The notes: generated by a model not told the origin, from the sequence alone. A stretch of DNA of 52,412 nucleotides from an uncultured Pelagibacteraceae bacterium (GCA_902604065.1 CACKXF010000006.1:1-52412), one strand, 5' to 3'; counted from the first letter of the stretch, positions 9,641 through 22,012 are shown. Translations and numbers: made by a program.

Positions 9641-11049
9641 TATGTAAATAATCCCTCTAAGAATAATGTTAAAAAGGAAGGAAAAATAAAAAATAATGAT
9701 AAAATTAAACAACTTAAAAGTATAGTAGCTTTGATGCTTAAATTTCCTATATCGTCAAACTTTACTGTAGTATCATCAAAATAGATTGTTTTTATTATTT
9801 TTAAATAATAAAAAGCCGAAATAACAGTTGTTAATAAACCAATAATAGCTAAGGCGTATAATTTACTTTCTATCACAGACATAAAAATGAAGAATTTTGC
9901 AAAAAAACCACCTAGAGGAGGAATTCCTGCCAAAGAAAAAAATAAAATCAAAAAAGAAAATGCGTACAAAGGTTTTTGTTTAGATAATCCAGACAGATCT
10001 TCTATCTTCTCTGTATACTTACCATCTATCTTCATTAAGTATAGACATCCAAAAGTACCTAAATTCATAATTACATAAATTGTAATATAAATTATTGTAG
10101 CAGTATATCCTAGCGTACTACCAGTGGCTACACCGGCTAATGCATAGCCCATATGACTTATTGAACTATAAGCTAATAGTCTTTTAATATTTTTTTGACC
10201 TATAGCTGCGACGCTTCCAAGTATCATTGATGCAATAGAAATAAATATTATAATAGTTTGCCACTCTTCTAAAATATTTTTAAAAGGCAAATCCATAAAT
10301 CTTATTATAACTGCTAGTCCTACAGCTTTTGGAACTACAGCAAAAAAATTAGTTATTGATGTTGGAGCTCCTTGATACACATCTGGTGTCCACATGTGAA
10401 AAGGTACAGCAGACACTTTGAACGCTAAGCCAACTAATATAAAAACCATAGCAAATACAGCGCCAGTATTTTGTGAGGTTAAACTGATACTAATTTCTTC
10501 AAAGTTTGTTGACCCTGTAAAACCATAAAGTAATGAGCATCCATACAAAAGAAGGCCTGATGATAATGCACTTAAAACAAAATATTTAATTCCAGCTTCT
10601 GATGAAATCGTGTTGTCTCTATCTATTGCTGCTAAAACATATAGTGCAAGAGATTGAAGCTCTAAACCAAGATAGAACAATATAAGATCATTAGAACTTA
10701 GCATAAAAAACATGCCTAATATTGAGAACATAATTACAACGTGATATTCAAATTTGTTTAATTTGTTATCTTTAATAAACTGATCGGACGAGAAAAAAAT
10801 AAATAAGCTTGATATTAAAATTAGTATTTTAAAATAATCAGAAAATTTATCGCTAATAAAAGATTTTAGAAAAATTTCAGGCCCACTACCCCAATCCGAG
10901 ATTATAGAATATACCACACTTAACAAAACTAAAGTTGATAGCTTTACTACTAAATTAAAACTATTATTAAAAAAAACTCCAGCCATTAAAACTATACAAA
11001 TTCCTGAAAATAATATGATTTCTGGTAATAATATATTTATATTTTCCAT
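9640..11049 (-). CDS. nuoN: NADH-quinone oxidoreductase subunit N
   Basis: Antiporter-like proton-pumping subunit of the complex I membrane arm. The 469-residue protein has about 14 predicted membrane helices; the LLAYSSISHMGY stretch near residues 292-303 and the preceding KAVGLAVIIRF carry the conserved lysines of this family. It is last of the fourteen nuo genes and overlaps nuoM and birA by one base each (TAATG). The NuoL/M/N group is similar internally; length and final position in the operon identify N. Confidence 0.96.
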   Translation of the reverse strand: MENINILLPEIILFSGICIVLMAGVFFNNSFNLVVKLSTLVLLSVVYSIISDWGSGPEIFLKSFISDKFSDYFKILILISSLFIFFSSDQFIKDNKLNKFEYHVVIMFSILGMFFMLSSNDLILFYLGLELQSLALYVLAAIDRDNTISSEAGIKYFVLSALSSGLLLYGCSLLYGFTGSTNFEEISISLTSQNTGAVFAMVFILVGLAFKVSAVPFHMWTPDVYQGAPTSITNFFAVVPKAVGLAVIIRFMDLPFKNILEEWQTIIIFISIASMILGSVAAIGQKNIKRLLAYSSISHMGYALAGVATGSTLGYTATIIYITIYVIMNLGTFGCLYLMKIDGKYTEKIEDLSGLSKQKPLYAFSFLILFFSLAGIPPLGGFFAKFFIFMSVIESKLYALAIIGLLTTVISAFYYLKIIKTIYFDDTTVKFDDIGNLSIKATILLSCLILSLFFIFPSFLTLFLEGLFT

Positions 11050-12542
11050 TAGTTGTTATTAGTTAATTTTATTGCTAACTCGTTGTTATGATTGTTAATT
11101 ATTCCGGTTACTGAAACATCCATTGTGTTTAGTAATGGTTCGGGGTAAAAACCAAAAATTATCGTTGCCAAGCATAAAATGATGAGAACTGAACTCTCTA
11201 AATAATTTATATCTTTTAGAGATGAAATTGTTGTTTTGTTTGTATCTCCAAATACTACTCTTTTTGCCATCCAAAGCATGTAAGCGGCGCACAGAACAAC
11301 TCCTGTACTTGCTAAAATTGCTACTAAATAATTTGATTTGAAAGCCCCAATTAACACTAAAAACTCACCTACAAAACCAGTTGTACCAGGTAAACCCAAT
11401 GCACCAAGTACAAAAATTATAAATATAAATGAAAAATTTGGTAAATAATTTACTACACCACCAAAGTTTTTTATCATTCTAGAGCTTGTTCGATCATATA
11501 AAACACCGACACATAAAAATAAAGCAGCAGATATTATTCCATGACTTATCATTTGAAACATGCTTCCTTCAATTCCTTGCTTATTAAAAGTAAATATACC
11601 TAAAGTTACAAAACCCATATGTGCTACAGATGAATAAGCTATTAACTTTTTCAGATCTTCCTGCATTAAAGCTACTAATGACGTATAGATTATAGCTATA
11701 ATACTTAGTGTGAAAACTAGAGGGGTAAAAAAGTCTGAAGCTATAGGAAACATACCTAAAGAAAATCTAATAAAACCATATCCTGCCATTTTTAAAAGTA
11801 TAGCTGCAAGAATAACTGATCCTGCGGTTGGAGCTTCAACATGAGCGTCAGGAAGCCAAGTATGAACAGGCCACATTGGTGTTTTAACGGCAAATGAACT
11901 AAAGAAAGCTAGCCATAATATATATTGATACTCTTGAGGAATTTTAATTTTATATATTTCAGTATAATCTGTTGTGCCTATTGACCAGTATATAAAAATT
12001 ATAGCTGCAAGCATTAAGACAGAGCCTAACAAAGTAAATAAAAAAAATTTATAAGCAGAATATATTCTTCTCGGACCTCCCCATACTCCAATTATTAAAA
12101 ACATTGGTATTAATCCTGCTTCAAAAAATAAATAAAAAACAATTAGGTCTAATGAGCAAAAAACCCCTAAAATAAAAGTTTCTAAAATTAATATTGCAAT
12201 TAAAAACTCATTCAGTCTCTTCTTAACACTATTAATACAAGAAACTATACATATTGGTGTAATGAAAGCTGTTAAAACTATAAACAATGTTGAAATTCCA
12301 TCTATTCCAAGTTTAAATTTAATAAACCCACTTATCCAATTTTTTTCTTCTATAAATTGAAAACCAGAATAACTTTTGTCAAAGGATTGCCATAAAAATA
12401 AAGTTAATAAAAAATTTGCTATTGAGGTGAACAATGCAATATATATGGCGCTTTTGTTTTCATCTTTATGTCCTGATAAAAAAATAAAAAGTGCTCCAAG
12501 AAAAGGAAGAAAAATTATAGCTGATAATATAGGAAAATCCAT
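11049..12542 (-). CDS. nuoM: NADH-quinone oxidoreductase subunit M
   Basis: Second antiporter-like proton-pumping subunit of complex I, 497 residues with about 14 membrane helices. The family stretch HTWLPDAHVEAPTAGSVILA is present near residue 228, with KKLIAYSSVAHMGF near 305. The charged residue in the fifth helix region (FYLFFEAGLIPMF, glutamate near 142) is where NuoM has its conserved glutamate. No gap separates it from nuoL. Confidence 0.97.
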   Translation of the reverse strand: MDFPILSAIIFLPFLGALFIFLSGHKDENKSAIYIALFTSIANFLLTLFLWQSFDKSYSGFQFIEEKNWISGFIKFKLGIDGISTLFIVLTAFITPICIVSCINSVKKRLNEFLIAILILETFILGVFCSLDLIVFYLFFEAGLIPMFLIIGVWGGPRRIYSAYKFFLFTLLGSVLMLAAIIFIYWSIGTTDYTEIYKIKIPQEYQYILWLAFFSSFAVKTPMWPVHTWLPDAHVEAPTAGSVILAAILLKMAGYGFIRFSLGMFPIASDFFTPLVFTLSIIAIIYTSLVALMQEDLKKLIAYSSVAHMGFVTLGIFTFNKQGIEGSMFQMISHGIISAALFLCVGVLYDRTSSRMIKNFGGVVNYLPNFSFIFIIFVLGALGLPGTTGFVGEFLVLIGAFKSNYLVAILASTGVVLCAAYMLWMAKRVVFGDTNKTTISSLKDINYLESSVLIILCLATIIFGFYPEPLLNTMDVSVTGIINNHNNELAIKLTNNN

Positions 12543-14447
12543 TTAATTTAAAATCAAATAAGTTATTAAAGCTGATAAACCGATTAACATAACAAAAGCA
12601 TAATCATAAATGTAACCACTTTGAAACTGAACAGCTTTGTTAGAAATGAATTTTATTAATTTTGAAATTCCATCGGGTCCATACCTATCTATAGTATTTA
12701 GATCACCTTTTTTCCAAAAAAATAAACCTAGTTTTTTTAATGGTTCTATAAAAATATAATTATAAATGTCATCAATATACCATTTATTCAGTAAAAATTT
12801 ATACAAAGGTAAATTAGAATTTTTTACACCTTCTAAAATATTCTTATTTATTATGAAAAGATAATAAGAAATTGGTATTGCAATTAAAATTAAAACAGGA
12901 GTAATTAAAATTAACCACAATGGAATATTTTCTAATTTTATAAATTCTAAAAATAAAATAGAGTCGCCCCAAAACGAAGAGGTATTACCGATGAATAATT
13001 CTTTAAAAATGTATCCTGCAATTAATGCACCTATAGCTAAAATTATTAAAGGAATAATCATTATCAGTGGGGACTCATGAGTTTTGTTTATCGGGATAGT
13101 TTTATTATTATAATCACCAAAAAATGTTTTGAAAAATAATCTCCAAGAATAAATAGCAGTTAAAAATGCTGTTAAAATTCCAACACTACTTACATAATTT
13201 CCAGTTACACTATTTTTAAGATAAGCAAATTCAATAATTGCATCTTTAGAATAAAAACCAGATAAAAAAGGAAATCCTGTTAAAGCCAATGTACCGATTA
13301 GCATAAGAATCATTGTATAAGGAATTTTTTTCCAAACTCCTCCCATTTTTGTAATATCTTGTTCGTCATGAAATGCATGGATAACGGAGCCTGCTCCTAA
13401 AAATAATAATGCCTTAAAAAAAGCATGCGTAAATAAATGGAACATTGCTATATGATAAGCGCCAACACCAGTAGCAAAAAACATGTATCCTAATTGACTG
13501 CAAGTTGAATAAGCAATTATTTTTTTTATATCATTTTGAACCAATGCAATAGAAGCTGCAAATATTGCGGTTATCATTCCGATTATTGCTATTAAGTTCA
13601 AAGCAAATTGAGAGTACTCAAATATTGGTGAGCATTTTACAATTAAAAAGACTCCAGCTGTTACCATTGTAGCTGCGTGAATTAAGGCTGAAACTGGAGT
13701 GGGACCCTCCATAGCATCGGGTAACCAGGTATGTAAAAAAAACTGAGCAGATTTTCCCATTGCTCCAATAAATAGAAATACACATATTAATGTAATAATA
13801 TTAAATTCTCCTCCAAAAAAATTAAAATTAGTCTGAGTGAATTCTGGCACAAGCAAGAAAACCTCATTAAAATTAACAGTACCAAAAAAAAGAAAGATTA
13901 GAAATATTCCAATAGCTAAGCCAAAATCTCCTACTCTATTTACTAAAAATGCTTTTATAGCCGCATTATTAGCCGTCTCTCTCTTAAACCAAAAACCTAT
14001 TAGCAAATAAGAGCATAAACCAACCCCTTCCCAACCAAAAAATAATTGCAAAAAATTATCTGAAACTACTAAGCACAACATCGAAAAAGTAAATAAAGAA
14101 AGATAAGACATAAACCTGGGTTTGTGTGGATCTTTGCTCATATATCCCACAGAATAAATATGAACTAATGCTGAGACCGAAGTTACGATCACTATCATAA
14201 TTGAACTTAAGGGATCAATATTGATTGACCAGTTGACTATGAAATTTCCAGAATTAATCCATTCGAAAATTAGATAATTGCCATAAGTTTTATTTATAAT
14301 CCCTTCATAAAAAATAAAACAAGACAAAACTGCGGACAAAAAAATCATCGAACAGGAAAAGATTTGAGAAAATAAAGTTCCTATACTCTTTGCAAAATAA
14401 GTTACAATAGAGCCTAATAGTGGTAAAAATATTACTGCGTATTCCAT
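12543..14447 (-). CDS. nuoL: NADH-quinone oxidoreductase subunit L
   Basis: Distal antiporter-like subunit of complex I. The 634 residues give about 16 membrane helices including the C-terminal lateral helix region specific to NuoL. The conserved FFGWEGVGLCSYLLIGFW stretch near residue 136, HTWLPDAMEGPTPVSALIHA near 244 and KKIIAYSTCSQLGYM near 309 are present. It abuts nuoK and nuoM without spacer. Confidence 0.97.
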   Translation of the reverse strand: MEYAVIFLPLLGSIVTYFAKSIGTLFSQIFSCSMIFLSAVLSCFIFYEGIINKTYGNYLIFEWINSGNFIVNWSINIDPLSSIMIVIVTSVSALVHIYSVGYMSKDPHKPRFMSYLSLFTFSMLCLVVSDNFLQLFFGWEGVGLCSYLLIGFWFKRETANNAAIKAFLVNRVGDFGLAIGIFLIFLFFGTVNFNEVFLLVPEFTQTNFNFFGGEFNIITLICVFLFIGAMGKSAQFFLHTWLPDAMEGPTPVSALIHAATMVTAGVFLIVKCSPIFEYSQFALNLIAIIGMITAIFAASIALVQNDIKKIIAYSTCSQLGYMFFATGVGAYHIAMFHLFTHAFFKALLFLGAGSVIHAFHDEQDITKMGGVWKKIPYTMILMLIGTLALTGFPFLSGFYSKDAIIEFAYLKNSVTGNYVSSVGILTAFLTAIYSWRLFFKTFFGDYNNKTIPINKTHESPLIMIIPLIILAIGALIAGYIFKELFIGNTSSFWGDSILFLEFIKLENIPLWLILITPVLILIAIPISYYLFIINKNILEGVKNSNLPLYKFLLNKWYIDDIYNYIFIEPLKKLGLFFWKKGDLNTIDRYGPDGISKLIKFISNKAVQFQSGYIYDYAFVMLIGLSALITYLILN

Positions 14448-14762
14448 TTAACCTTTCATTTCATGAATATCTTCAACTCTAATTGAACCTCTGTTTCTGT
14501 AAAATATAACTATTATTGCAAGACCGATGGCAGCCTCTGCAGCTGCTACTGTTAAAATTAGCATTGTAAATATTTGGCCTAATAAATCACCAGAAAAAAT
14601 AGAAAAAGAAATTAAATTAATGTTTACGGATAACAATATTAACTCAACAGACATTAAAATAACTATGACATTTTTCCTATTTAAAAAAATTCCAATTACA
14701 CCAAGAAAGAATATAACTGCTCCTAATGTTAAATAATGTCCTAGGCCTATCTCAATCATCAA
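14448..14762 (-). CDS. nuoK: NADH-quinone oxidoreductase subunit K
   Basis: Small three-helix membrane subunit of complex I, 104 residues, the usual family length. Conserved membrane-embedded glutamates appear in [10 protein letters not shown] (near residue 40) and [10 protein letters not shown] (near 75), both needed for proton pumping in the family. It overlaps the 3' end of nuoJ by 11 bp. A second ATG three bases after the first would serve equally well as start. Confidence 0.97.
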   Translation of the reverse strand: MMIEIGLGHYLTLGAVIFFLGVIGIFLNRKNVIVILMSVELILLSVNINLISFSIFSGDLLGQIFTMLILTVAAAEAAIGLAIIVIFYRNRGSIRVEDIHEMKG

Positions 14763-15381
14763 TTTTTACTCCTTTATTGAACTCAACATCTTTTAACGAT
14801 ACAGCGGACGATTTATCTCTAGAAATTTGCTTTAAATAGCTTTGAGTTTTTACATTCTCTCTCTTTCTATATGTTAGTATTATTGCTCCTACCATTGAAA
14901 GCAGAAGAATTATCCCTGACAACTGAAAATAAAGAACATAGTCGGTATACATTACACTACCAATTGAATGGGTATTTGTAATTGATGTATCAATGATTAA
15001 ATTTGAGCTGGACATGACATCTTTTTTATATTTCCAACCACCTGTTACTACTAAAAGTTCAAGAAATATCAAAACTGAAACTATTAATCCTGAGGGTATA
15101 TGAGTAGATTTTTGACCTATAAACCACGATTGTTTTTGTTGAGCAACATTTAACATCATAACCACAAACAGGAATAATACTGCTACAGCTCCAACATATA
15201 CAATTAATAATATCATACCTAAAAATTCTGCCCCAACCATAATAAATAGACAGCCGACAGATATAAAATCTAAAATTAAGAAAAATACAGAGTTTACTGT
15301 GCTTCTAGAAGTTATTACCATTAACGCAGAAAAAATAGCTAATATTGAAAAAAAGTAAAAAAATATTGCGTGAGCTAACAT
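14752..15381 (-). CDS. nuoJ: NADH-quinone oxidoreductase subunit J
   Basis: Five-helix membrane subunit of complex I, 209 residues. The conserved [21 protein letters not shown] region near residues 51-71 is clear. The C-terminal tail of about 35 residues after the last helix is charged and cytoplasmic. It is placed between nuoI and nuoK, overlapping nuoK by 11 bp. Confidence 0.96.
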   Translation of the reverse strand: MLAHAIFFYFFSILAIFSALMVITSRSTVNSVFFLILDFISVGCLFIMVGAEFLGMILLIVYVGAVAVLFLFVVMMLNVAQQKQSWFIGQKSTHIPSGLIVSVLIFLELLVVTGGWKYKKDVMSSSNLIIDTSITNTHSIGSVMYTDYVLYFQLSGIILLLSMVGAIILTYRKRENVKTQSYLKQISRDKSSAVSLKDVEFNKGVKIDD

Positions 15382-15867
15382 TTATTTATAAATTTTATCC
15401 GTTTTGATATTCTTTGCTAGCACGGACTCCCATCTGTCTCCATTGTCTAATAGCTTTTCTTTATTGTAGTAAAGTTCTTCTCTTGTTTCTGTAGCAAATT
15501 CAAAATTTGGTCCTTGAACTATCGCATCAACAGGACAAGATTCTTGACAAAGTCCGCAGTAAATACATTTTAGCATATCAATGTCATATCTTGTAGTTTT
15601 TCTACTCCCATCTTTTCTTTCTTCGGACTCTATTGTTATCGCTTGAGCTGGACAAACTGCTTCGCACAACTTACAAGCTATACATCTCTCTTCACCGTCA
15701 GGATATCGCCTAAGCGCGTGTTCTCCTCTAAATCTTGGACTTATCGAACCTTTTTCAAAAGGATAATTAATAGTTTTTTTAGATTTAAATATTTCTTTTA
15801 TTGCTTTTGCAATTGCCAAAATAAATTCTGTTAGAAATATTGTTTTTAAAAACCTACCAAAATTCAC
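15382..15867 (-). CDS. nuoI: NADH-quinone oxidoreductase subunit I, two 4Fe-4S clusters
   Basis: Ferredoxin-like subunit passing electrons to NuoB. The 161 residues contain two cluster motifs, [12 protein letters not shown] near 61-72 and [12 protein letters not shown] near 100-111, each followed by a proline as in 8Fe-8S ferredoxins. The start codon is GTG at 15867, sharing its first G with the TAG stop of nuoH (TAGTG). The upstream KRYEGEH-like stretch [18 protein letters not shown] is the family signature. Confidence 0.97.
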   Translation of the reverse strand: MNFGRFLKTIFLTEFILAIAKAIKEIFKSKKTINYPFEKGSISPRFRGEHALRRYPDGEERCIACKLCEAVCPAQAITIESEERKDGSRKTTRYDIDMLKCIYCGLCQESCPVDAIVQGPNFEFATETREELYYNKEKLLDNGDRWESVLAKNIKTDKIYK

Positions 15868-16871
15868 TAAAAGGCTCCTTTCGGTAATTTATCAAAATAA
15901 AGTAAGAAACTTGCTGTTAAAACTACATAAATTAAAGACAATGGTAAAAATACTTTCCAACCTAATCTCATAAGTTGATCATAACGATACCTGGGTACAA
16001 TAGCTTTTATAATTGCAAATAAAATAAATAAAAATAATATTTTAAATATCATCCAAAAAGGAGCAGGAACTAAATTTATTGGATAAATATCTATTGGAGG
16101 CAGCCATCCTCCTAAAAATAAAATTGATCCCATCGCACACATTAAGAGAATATTTGCATATTCTCCTAGCCAAAACATAGCATACATCATTCCAGAATAT
16201 TCAGTTTGATATCCTGCAACTAATTCAGCTTCAGCTTCAGGCAAATCAAAAGGAGGTCTATTTGTTTCGGCTAAAGCGGATATGAAAAACACCACAAACA
16301 TTGGGAAAAGTGGAATTACATACCAAAGATTTTTTTGAGCCATGACAATATCGTTAAGATTAAGAGATCCAACACATAATAGTACGTTAATAATTATTAT
16401 TCCTATGGATACTTCATAAGAAACCATTTGCGCTGCAGATCTAATAGCTCCAAGAAAAGGGTATTTTGAATTTGAAGCCCAACCCCCCATTATTATTCCG
16501 TAAACTCCTAAAGATGAGATTGCAAACAAATATAATATTCCCACATTTATATCTGATAAAACCATCGTTTCACTTAAAGGTATCACAGCCCAGGCTACTA
16601 AAGCTAAAGTCATAGTTATTATCGGAGCAAGGATAAAAATTGTTTTGTTTGCACCTGCTGGGATAATTATTTCTTTGAAAATATATTTTAATGCATCTGC
16701 TAAAGTTTGAAATAAACCAAAAGGTCCAACAACATTTGGGCCTTTTCTTTTTTGGACTAATCCCCATACTCTTCTATCTAACCAAACTATCATTGCAACT
16801 GATACTAGTATAGGAATGACCAAATATAAAATTTTGTAAACTTCATTAAACAAAGTTATTAAATTGTCCAT
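15867..16871 (-). CDS. nuoH: NADH-quinone oxidoreductase subunit H
   Basis: Membrane subunit at the junction of the arms that helps form the quinone channel. The 334 residues have eight or nine helices; [21 protein letters not shown] near residues 37-57 and [20 protein letters not shown] near 203-222 are the two family signatures. It overlaps nuoI by one base and lies 1 bp after nuoG. Confidence 0.97.
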   Translation of the reverse strand: MDNLITLFNEVYKILYLVIPILVSVAMIVWLDRRVWGLVQKRKGPNVVGPFGLFQTLADALKYIFKEIIIPAGANKTIFILAPIITMTLALVAWAVIPLSETMVLSDINVGILYLFAISSLGVYGIIMGGWASNSKYPFLGAIRSAAQMVSYEVSIGIIIINVLLCVGSLNLNDIVMAQKNLWYVIPLFPMFVVFFISALAETNRPPFDLPEAEAELVAGYQTEYSGMMYAMFWLGEYANILLMCAMGSILFLGGWLPPIDIYPINLVPAPFWMIFKILFLFILFAIIKAIVPRYRYDQLMRLGWKVFLPLSLIYVVLTASFLLYFDKLPKGAF

Positions 16872-16872
16872 T

Positions 16873-18921
16873 TTAATTGTTTGTACCTGACTTTAATGTT
16901 TTAATTTTTATACTTCTACATTCACTCATAACTTTAGAAGATCTTGATATAGAATTAGAAAAATAATAATCTATATGACTTAGATGAATTTTTTCATTTT
17001 TAAATATGTTATTTATCTTTTTTGATGGTTCTTTAAATTTAGGTAACTTATTTATATCTTTAAAATTAACTATATTTTTTAAAACTTCTTCTTTCAAAGA
17101 ATTATAACTGGTAAATAAGTTTTTATTTTTATACAAATAATTTAATTTATTTAAAATTTTCCAATTTTCTATTGCCTCTCCTGCTGGATATGAGGCTTTT
17201 CTACATTCTTGAACTCTTCCCTCAAGGTTTTGGTATAATCCATTTTCTTCTGTATAGGCAGGGCTTGGTAAAATAACATCTGCCATTTCAGCTCCTCGAT
17301 CTCCATGACTCCCTTGGTAAATAACAAATTCTTCATTTTTATCAAATTTAAGATTGTCTGATCCCAAAAGATATAAAATTTTAAATTTTTTATTTTTTAT
17401 GTTTTTAAAAAAATTAGAATTACTTTGGTCTTTATTAATTATTTTAAAATCTAAAGCCCCAACAGTCGATGCATTTTGTACAAGAATATTGAGAGCATTC
17501 CACTTATCATTAATTAATTCTTTTTTAATTAGAAAGTTTTTTAATTCTTCAAAGATATAGCCACCAGACTCCAATTCTAAGGCTGATTCTCCTATAATAA
17601 TTAAGGGTTTTTTTGAATTGTTTAAAATTTTATTAAATTCATGTTTTTCTTCTATTATTTCTTTAATTGTTTGTGTGCTATTTCCTAATATTTTGAAGTC
17701 ATAAGTTTGATCTCCAGGGTCTCCGATTGAAAATATTGGAGTTTTGTTATTTCTGAAGGCTTTTCTTATTCTTGCATTAAGAATTGTTGCTTCATGCCTT
17801 GGGTTAGATCCTACTAATAATATTAAATCTGATTCTTCTATTCCATTTATTGATGAATTAAATAAATAATTCATTTTATCTTCCGGATTTATGTAAAAGG
17901 GTTTTTCTCTAAATTCAAGGTTTTGACTTCCTATCTCTTCAAAAAATTTTTTAAATGCAAATGTAGTTTCTAAGTTCACTAAATCTCCTATATGACCGGC
18001 GATTTGATTGGGATCTGTTTCTTTGAATTTTTTAATTATGGTATCTAATGCATCTTCCCAGCTTGACTTTATTAATTTATTTTCCTTTTTAATATACGGA
18101 GAGTCAATTCTTTGTTTTAATAGTCCGTCACAGGAATATCTAGTTTTATCAGAAATCCATTCCTCATTAATGTCTTCGTTCAACCTTGGTAGAATTCTTT
18201 TTACTTCCCACCCATAAGTATCAACTCTTATGTTAGATCCCACTGCATCTAAAACGTCTATACTCTCAGTTTTTTTTAATTCCCAAGGTCTTGCAGAAAA
18301 AGCATATGGTTTAGAAGTTAATGCTCCAACCGGACATAAATCTATTACATTTCCAGATAATTCTGAGTCCATAGATTTTTCTAGATAAGTTGTTATTTCC
18401 ATATTTTCTCCTCTACCAATCGCACCTATTTCTGGCACTCCCGCAACTTCAGTGGAAAATCTTACACATCTTGTACAATGAATGCATCTTGTCATTTGAG
18501 TTTTTATTAAGGGCCCCATATATTTTTCGCTAACAGATCTTTTGTTTTCCGAAAATCGAGATTTATCTACTCCATAGTAAAGTGACTGATCTTGTAAATC
18601 ACATTCCCCTCCTTGATCACAAACTGGACAATCTAATGGGTGGTTTGCTAATAGAAACTCCATTACACCTTTTCTAGCTTTTTCTACTAATTCGCTATTA
18701 GTTTTAATCTTCATACCTTCTACTGCAGGCATCGCACAAGAGGCTATAGGCTTAGGTGATTTTTCCATTTCTACAAGACACATCCTACAATTTCCTGCTA
18801 TAGAAAGTCTTTCATGATAACAAAATCTAGGAATTTCTACCTTCGCCAATTCACAAGCTTGAAGAACTGTCATACCAGTTTCAAAGTCTATTTCTTTTCC
18901 GTTAATATTAATCTTAGGCAT
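16873..18921 (-). CDS. nuoG: NADH-quinone oxidoreductase subunit G
   Basis: Large Fe-S subunit of the peripheral arm, 682 residues. The N-terminal 2Fe-2S domain has cysteines in [15 protein letters not shown] (residues 34-48), then [13 protein letters not shown] near 98-110 with the following histidine site for N5, and a CIHCTRC plus CPVGAL set for a 4Fe-4S cluster. The C-terminal molybdopterin oxidoreductase-like domain is degenerate, as in NuoG generally. It overlaps nuoF by 8 bp. Confidence 0.96.
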   Translation of the reverse strand: MPKININGKEIDFETGMTVLQACELAKVEIPRFCYHERLSIAGNCRMCLVEMEKSPKPIASCAMPAVEGMKIKTNSELVEKARKGVMEFLLANHPLDCPVCDQGGECDLQDQSLYYGVDKSRFSENKRSVSEKYMGPLIKTQMTRCIHCTRCVRFSTEVAGVPEIGAIGRGENMEITTYLEKSMDSELSGNVIDLCPVGALTSKPYAFSARPWELKKTESIDVLDAVGSNIRVDTYGWEVKRILPRLNEDINEEWISDKTRYSCDGLLKQRIDSPYIKKENKLIKSSWEDALDTIIKKFKETDPNQIAGHIGDLVNLETTFAFKKFFEEIGSQNLEFREKPFYINPEDKMNYLFNSSINGIEESDLILLVGSNPRHEATILNARIRKAFRNNKTPIFSIGDPGDQTYDFKILGNSTQTIKEIIEEKHEFNKILNNSKKPLIIIGESALELESGGYIFEELKNFLIKKELINDKWNALNILVQNASTVGALDFKIINKDQSNSNFFKNIKNKKFKILYLLGSDNLKFDKNEEFVIYQGSHGDRGAEMADVILPSPAYTEENGLYQNLEGRVQECRKASYPAGEAIENWKILNKLNYLYKNKNLFTSYNSLKEEVLKNIVNFKDINKLPKFKEPSKKINNIFKNEKIHLSHIDYYFSNSISRSSKVMSECRSIKIKTLKSGTNN

Positions 18922-20245
18922 TTTTTTTCTCTAATAAATGTTGATCAACTAAATATGGAATATCTTTTTTCTTTTTAACAAGTGGATCATTGCTGCATTT
19001 TTTATCTATTTCTTTTCTAAAATGTCTTAAAAGTCCTTGGACAGGCCATGCAGAACCTTCGCCAAATGCACAAATTGTGTGGCCTTCTATTTGTTTAGTC
19101 ACATCCTCTAATAAATCAATATCACTTAAGGTAGTTTCGCCATTATTTGCTCTATTTAAAATTCTCCACATCCAACCTGATCCTTCTCTACATGGAGTAC
19201 ATTGACCACAGCTTTCATGTTTATAAAATCTAGCTATTCTCGCCATACAAGAAACAATATCTTGATCTTTATTAATAACTACTATTCCAGCAGTACCTAA
19301 ACCACTTTTATTTTCAATTAATGAGTCGAAGTCCATATTTATAGTCTCACAAATTTTTTTTGGTAGTAAAGGCATAGACGATCCTCCTGGTATTACTGCT
19401 TGCAAATTATCCCATCCTCCTACAACGCCACCAGCATGTTTGTTTATTAATTCTTTAAGAGGAATTCCCATTTCTTCTTCAATATTACATGGAGAATTTA
19501 CGTTACCTGAAATACAAAATATCTTTGTTCCGGTATTTTTTGGTCTACCGATTGACGCGAACCATTTACCCCCGCGTCTTAATATAGTTGGTACTACAGC
19601 TATTGTTTCTACATTATTAACAATTGTCGGACAGCCATACAATCCTACCAAGGCTGGGAAAGGAGGTTTTAGTCTTGGTTGACCTTTGTTGCCCTCTATA
19701 CTTTCAAGTAATGCTGTCTCTTCACCACATATATATGCACCAGCGCCGTAATGAATATGGATATCAAAATCCCAATTAGTTCCACATGCGTTTTTTCCTA
19801 AAAAATTTTTCTTATATGCTTGATTTATTGCATCTTGAAGTCTTTTACCTTCAAAAGAATATTCACCCCTAATATAAATATAACAAATATGTGCTCCGAC
19901 TGTATAACCAGCTATTAAACACCCTTCTATAAGTTTTTGTGGTTCAAATCTTAGGATGTCTCGATCTTTACAAGTTCCTGGCTCTGATTCATCTGCGTTT
20001 ATAACTAAATAGTGTGGTCTCGATCCAGATTTTTTTGGAATAAACGACCATTTCATAGCAGTAGAAAAACCTGCACCACCTCTTCCTCTGAGCTCAGATG
20101 TTTTAACTTCATTTATAATCCACTCTTTGCCTTTTGAAATAAGATCTTTTGTATTTTTCCAGTCGTCTCGTTCTATTGCTTTTTCAATTTCCCATCCATA
20201 GTGATTATAAAGATTTTTAAATATTTTATTTTCTTCCTTAAGCAT
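18914..20245 (-). CDS. nuoF: NADH-quinone oxidoreductase subunit F
   Basis: NADH-binding flavoprotein of complex I carrying FMN and the N3 4Fe-4S cluster. Glycine-rich [13 protein letters not shown] (NADH) and [19 protein letters not shown] (FMN) are present, with the N3 motif [12 protein letters not shown] near residue 345. I set the start at ATG 20245 (443 residues), which overlaps the nuoE stop; the frame is open to 20272, but the extra residues (KRKLMVMT) do not look like family sequence. Overlaps nuoG by 8 bp. Confidence 0.95.
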   Translation of the reverse strand: MLKEENKIFKNLYNHYGWEIEKAIERDDWKNTKDLISKGKEWIINEVKTSELRGRGGAGFSTAMKWSFIPKKSGSRPHYLVINADESEPGTCKDRDILRFEPQKLIEGCLIAGYTVGAHICYIYIRGEYSFEGKRLQDAINQAYKKNFLGKNACGTNWDFDIHIHYGAGAYICGEETALLESIEGNKGQPRLKPPFPALVGLYGCPTIVNNVETIAVVPTILRRGGKWFASIGRPKNTGTKIFCISGNVNSPCNIEEEMGIPLKELINKHAGGVVGGWDNLQAVIPGGSSMPLLPKKICETINMDFDSLIENKSGLGTAGIVVINKDQDIVSCMARIARFYKHESCGQCTPCREGSGWMWRILNRANNGETTLSDIDLLEDVTKQIEGHTICAFGEGSAWPVQGLLRHFRKEIDKKCSNDPLVKKKKDIPYLVDQHLLEKKNA

Positions 20246-20843
20246 AGTCATTACCATTAATTTTCTTTTCATTTTCGGGAGATGTATTTTTTCTACCTCG
20301 ATAAGAACCAGGTTTTAAAATTTTATTATTTAATATAGAATCTATTATTTTCACCGTGCTTTTCTCGTCTAAGTCTTCATAATAATCTTCATTTATTTGC
20401 ATCATAGGAGCATTTACGCAAGCACCTAGACATTCAACTTCTGCCCAAGAACATTCTCCATTTTTTGTAAGATGATTTTCTTTTTCTGATATTTTTTGTT
20501 TACATACTTTAACAATTTTATCAGCGCCCCTTATCAAGCAAGGAGTAGTAGTGCAAACTTGTAAAAAGTATTTTCCAACTGGAGATAAATTGAACATACT
20601 ATAAAAAGTAGCTACCTCGTAAACATTTATATATGGCATAGATAGATATTTTGAAATATATTTAATAGCAGCGAGTGGTATCCAATTTGAATTTTGTTTT
20701 TGAGCTAAATATAAAAAAGGCATTACTGCACTTTTTTTGTTTTCATTAGGATATTTTTTTAAAATTTCTTCAGCAATTTTTTTATAATTTGAAGAAAATT
20801 CGAAATTTTTTGGTTGTTCGGGGTTTACTTTTTTTAAGCTCAT
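20238..20843 (-). CDS. nuoE: NADH-quinone oxidoreductase subunit E, 2Fe-2S
   Basis: Thioredoxin-fold 2Fe-2S subunit. The 201 residues contain the ligand cysteines in CTTTPC (near 97-102) and CLGACVNAP (near 138-146), with the standard spacing. A lysine- and asparagine-rich C-terminal tail follows the fold. The start overlaps the nuoD stop by 4 bp (ATGA). Confidence 0.96.
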   Translation of the reverse strand: MSLKKVNPEQPKNFEFSSNYKKIAEEILKKYPNENKKSAVMPFLYLAQKQNSNWIPLAAIKYISKYLSMPYINVYEVATFYSMFNLSPVGKYFLQVCTTTPCLIRGADKIVKVCKQKISEKENHLTKNGECSWAEVECLGACVNAPMMQINEDYYEDLDEKSTVKIIDSILNNKILKPGSYRGRKNTSPENEKKINGNDYA

Positions 20844-22012
20844 CTATCAACCTCTCCAAAAACAATATCAAGAGAGCCCAAAACAGCTGGGACATCAGCC
20901 AGCATATGTCCTTTGATTAAATAATCCATAGCTTGAAGATGGGAAAATCCTGGGGCTCTAATTTTACATCTATAAGGCCTATTACTTCCATCAGATATTA
21001 AGTAGACACCAAATTCACCTTTAGGTGCTTCAACTGCTGTGTATACATTTCCAGCAGGGACTCTGAACCCTTCGGTAAATAATTTAAAATGGTGAATAAG
21101 TGCTTCCATAGACTGTTTTAAATCCTCTCTAGGCGGAGGTGTAACTTTTCCATCTACACTTTTTACAGGTCCCTTAGGAAGATTTTTAATACATTGTTTT
21201 ATAATTTTTACACTTTCTCTCATCTCCTCAATCCTACATAAATATCTGTCATAACAATCTCCATTCTGACCTACAGGAATTTTAAATTCTAAATCTTGAT
21301 AACATTCATAAGGTTGAGACTTCCTTAAATCCCAAGGAATTCCTGATCCTCTCAGCATTACACCTGTAAAGCTGTGATCTAAAGCTTCTCTTTTGGTTAC
21401 TATTCCGATTTCTACATTTCTTTGTTTAAAGATTCTATTTTCAGTAAGCAAATCTTCTAAGTCATCTATAATTTTAGGGAATGATTCACAAAATTTTCCT
21501 ATGTCCTCTATTAGTTTAGTTGGTAAATCTTTATGGACTCCACCTGTTCTAAAATAATTTGCATGCAATCTAGAGCCGGAAGCTCTTTCATAAAATGTCA
21601 TAAGGGTCTCTCGCTCCTCGAAGCCCCACAAGGAAGGGGTTAAAGCACCAACGTCAAGGGCTTGGGTAGTTACATTTAATATATGACTTAGTATTCTTCC
21701 TATCTCACAAAAAATTACTCTTATGTATCTGGCTCTGGCTGGTACTTCTATATTTAATAACTTCTCAGTTGCTAACGCAAAAGCATGTTCTTGATTCATA
21801 GGAGCAACATAATCAAGTCTATCAAAATAAGGTAAGGCCTGCGTATAGGTTTTATTCTCAATTAATTTTTCTGTGCCTCTATGAAGTAAACCGATATGAG
21901 GGTCGGCTTTTTCAACAATTTCCCCTTGCAGTTCTAAAATCAATCTTAAAACACCATGTGCTGCAGGATGTTGAGGTCCAAAATTTAGAGTCATAGATTT
22001 AGTTTTCTTCAT
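20840..22012 (-). CDS. nuoD: NADH-quinone oxidoreductase subunit D
   Basis: 49-kDa subunit lining the quinone site with NuoB. The 390 residues include [15 protein letters not shown] near 9-23, [14 protein letters not shown] near 38-51 and [18 protein letters not shown], all family signatures, plus the C-terminal DIVFGEVDR ending. It is separate from nuoC, unlike the fused nuoCD of E. coli, and overlaps nuoC by 14 bp. Confidence 0.97.
   Translation of the reverse strand: MKKTKSMTLNFGPQHPAAHGVLRLILELQGEIVEKADPHIGLLHRGTEKLIENKTYTQALPYFDRLDYVAPMNQEHAFALATEKLLNIEVPARARYIRVIFCEIGRILSHILNVTTQALDVGALTPSLWGFEERETLMTFYERASGSRLHANYFRTGGVHKDLPTKLIEDIGKFCESFPKIIDDLEDLLTENRIFKQRNVEIGIVTKREALDHSFTGVMLRGSGIPWDLRKSQPYECYQDLEFKIPVGQNGDCYDRYLCRIEEMRESVKIIKQCIKNLPKGPVKSVDGKVTPPPREDLKQSMEALIHHFKLFTEGFRVPAGNVYTAVEAPKGEFGVYLISDGSNRPYRCKIRAPGFSHLQAMDYLIKGHMLADVPAVLGSLDIVFGEVDR

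Noticed and set aside
9485-9784. A 99-codon plus-strand open frame across the nuoN/birA junction
   Set aside because: Antisense to two recognised genes with coupled start and stop; composition is unlike a real protein.
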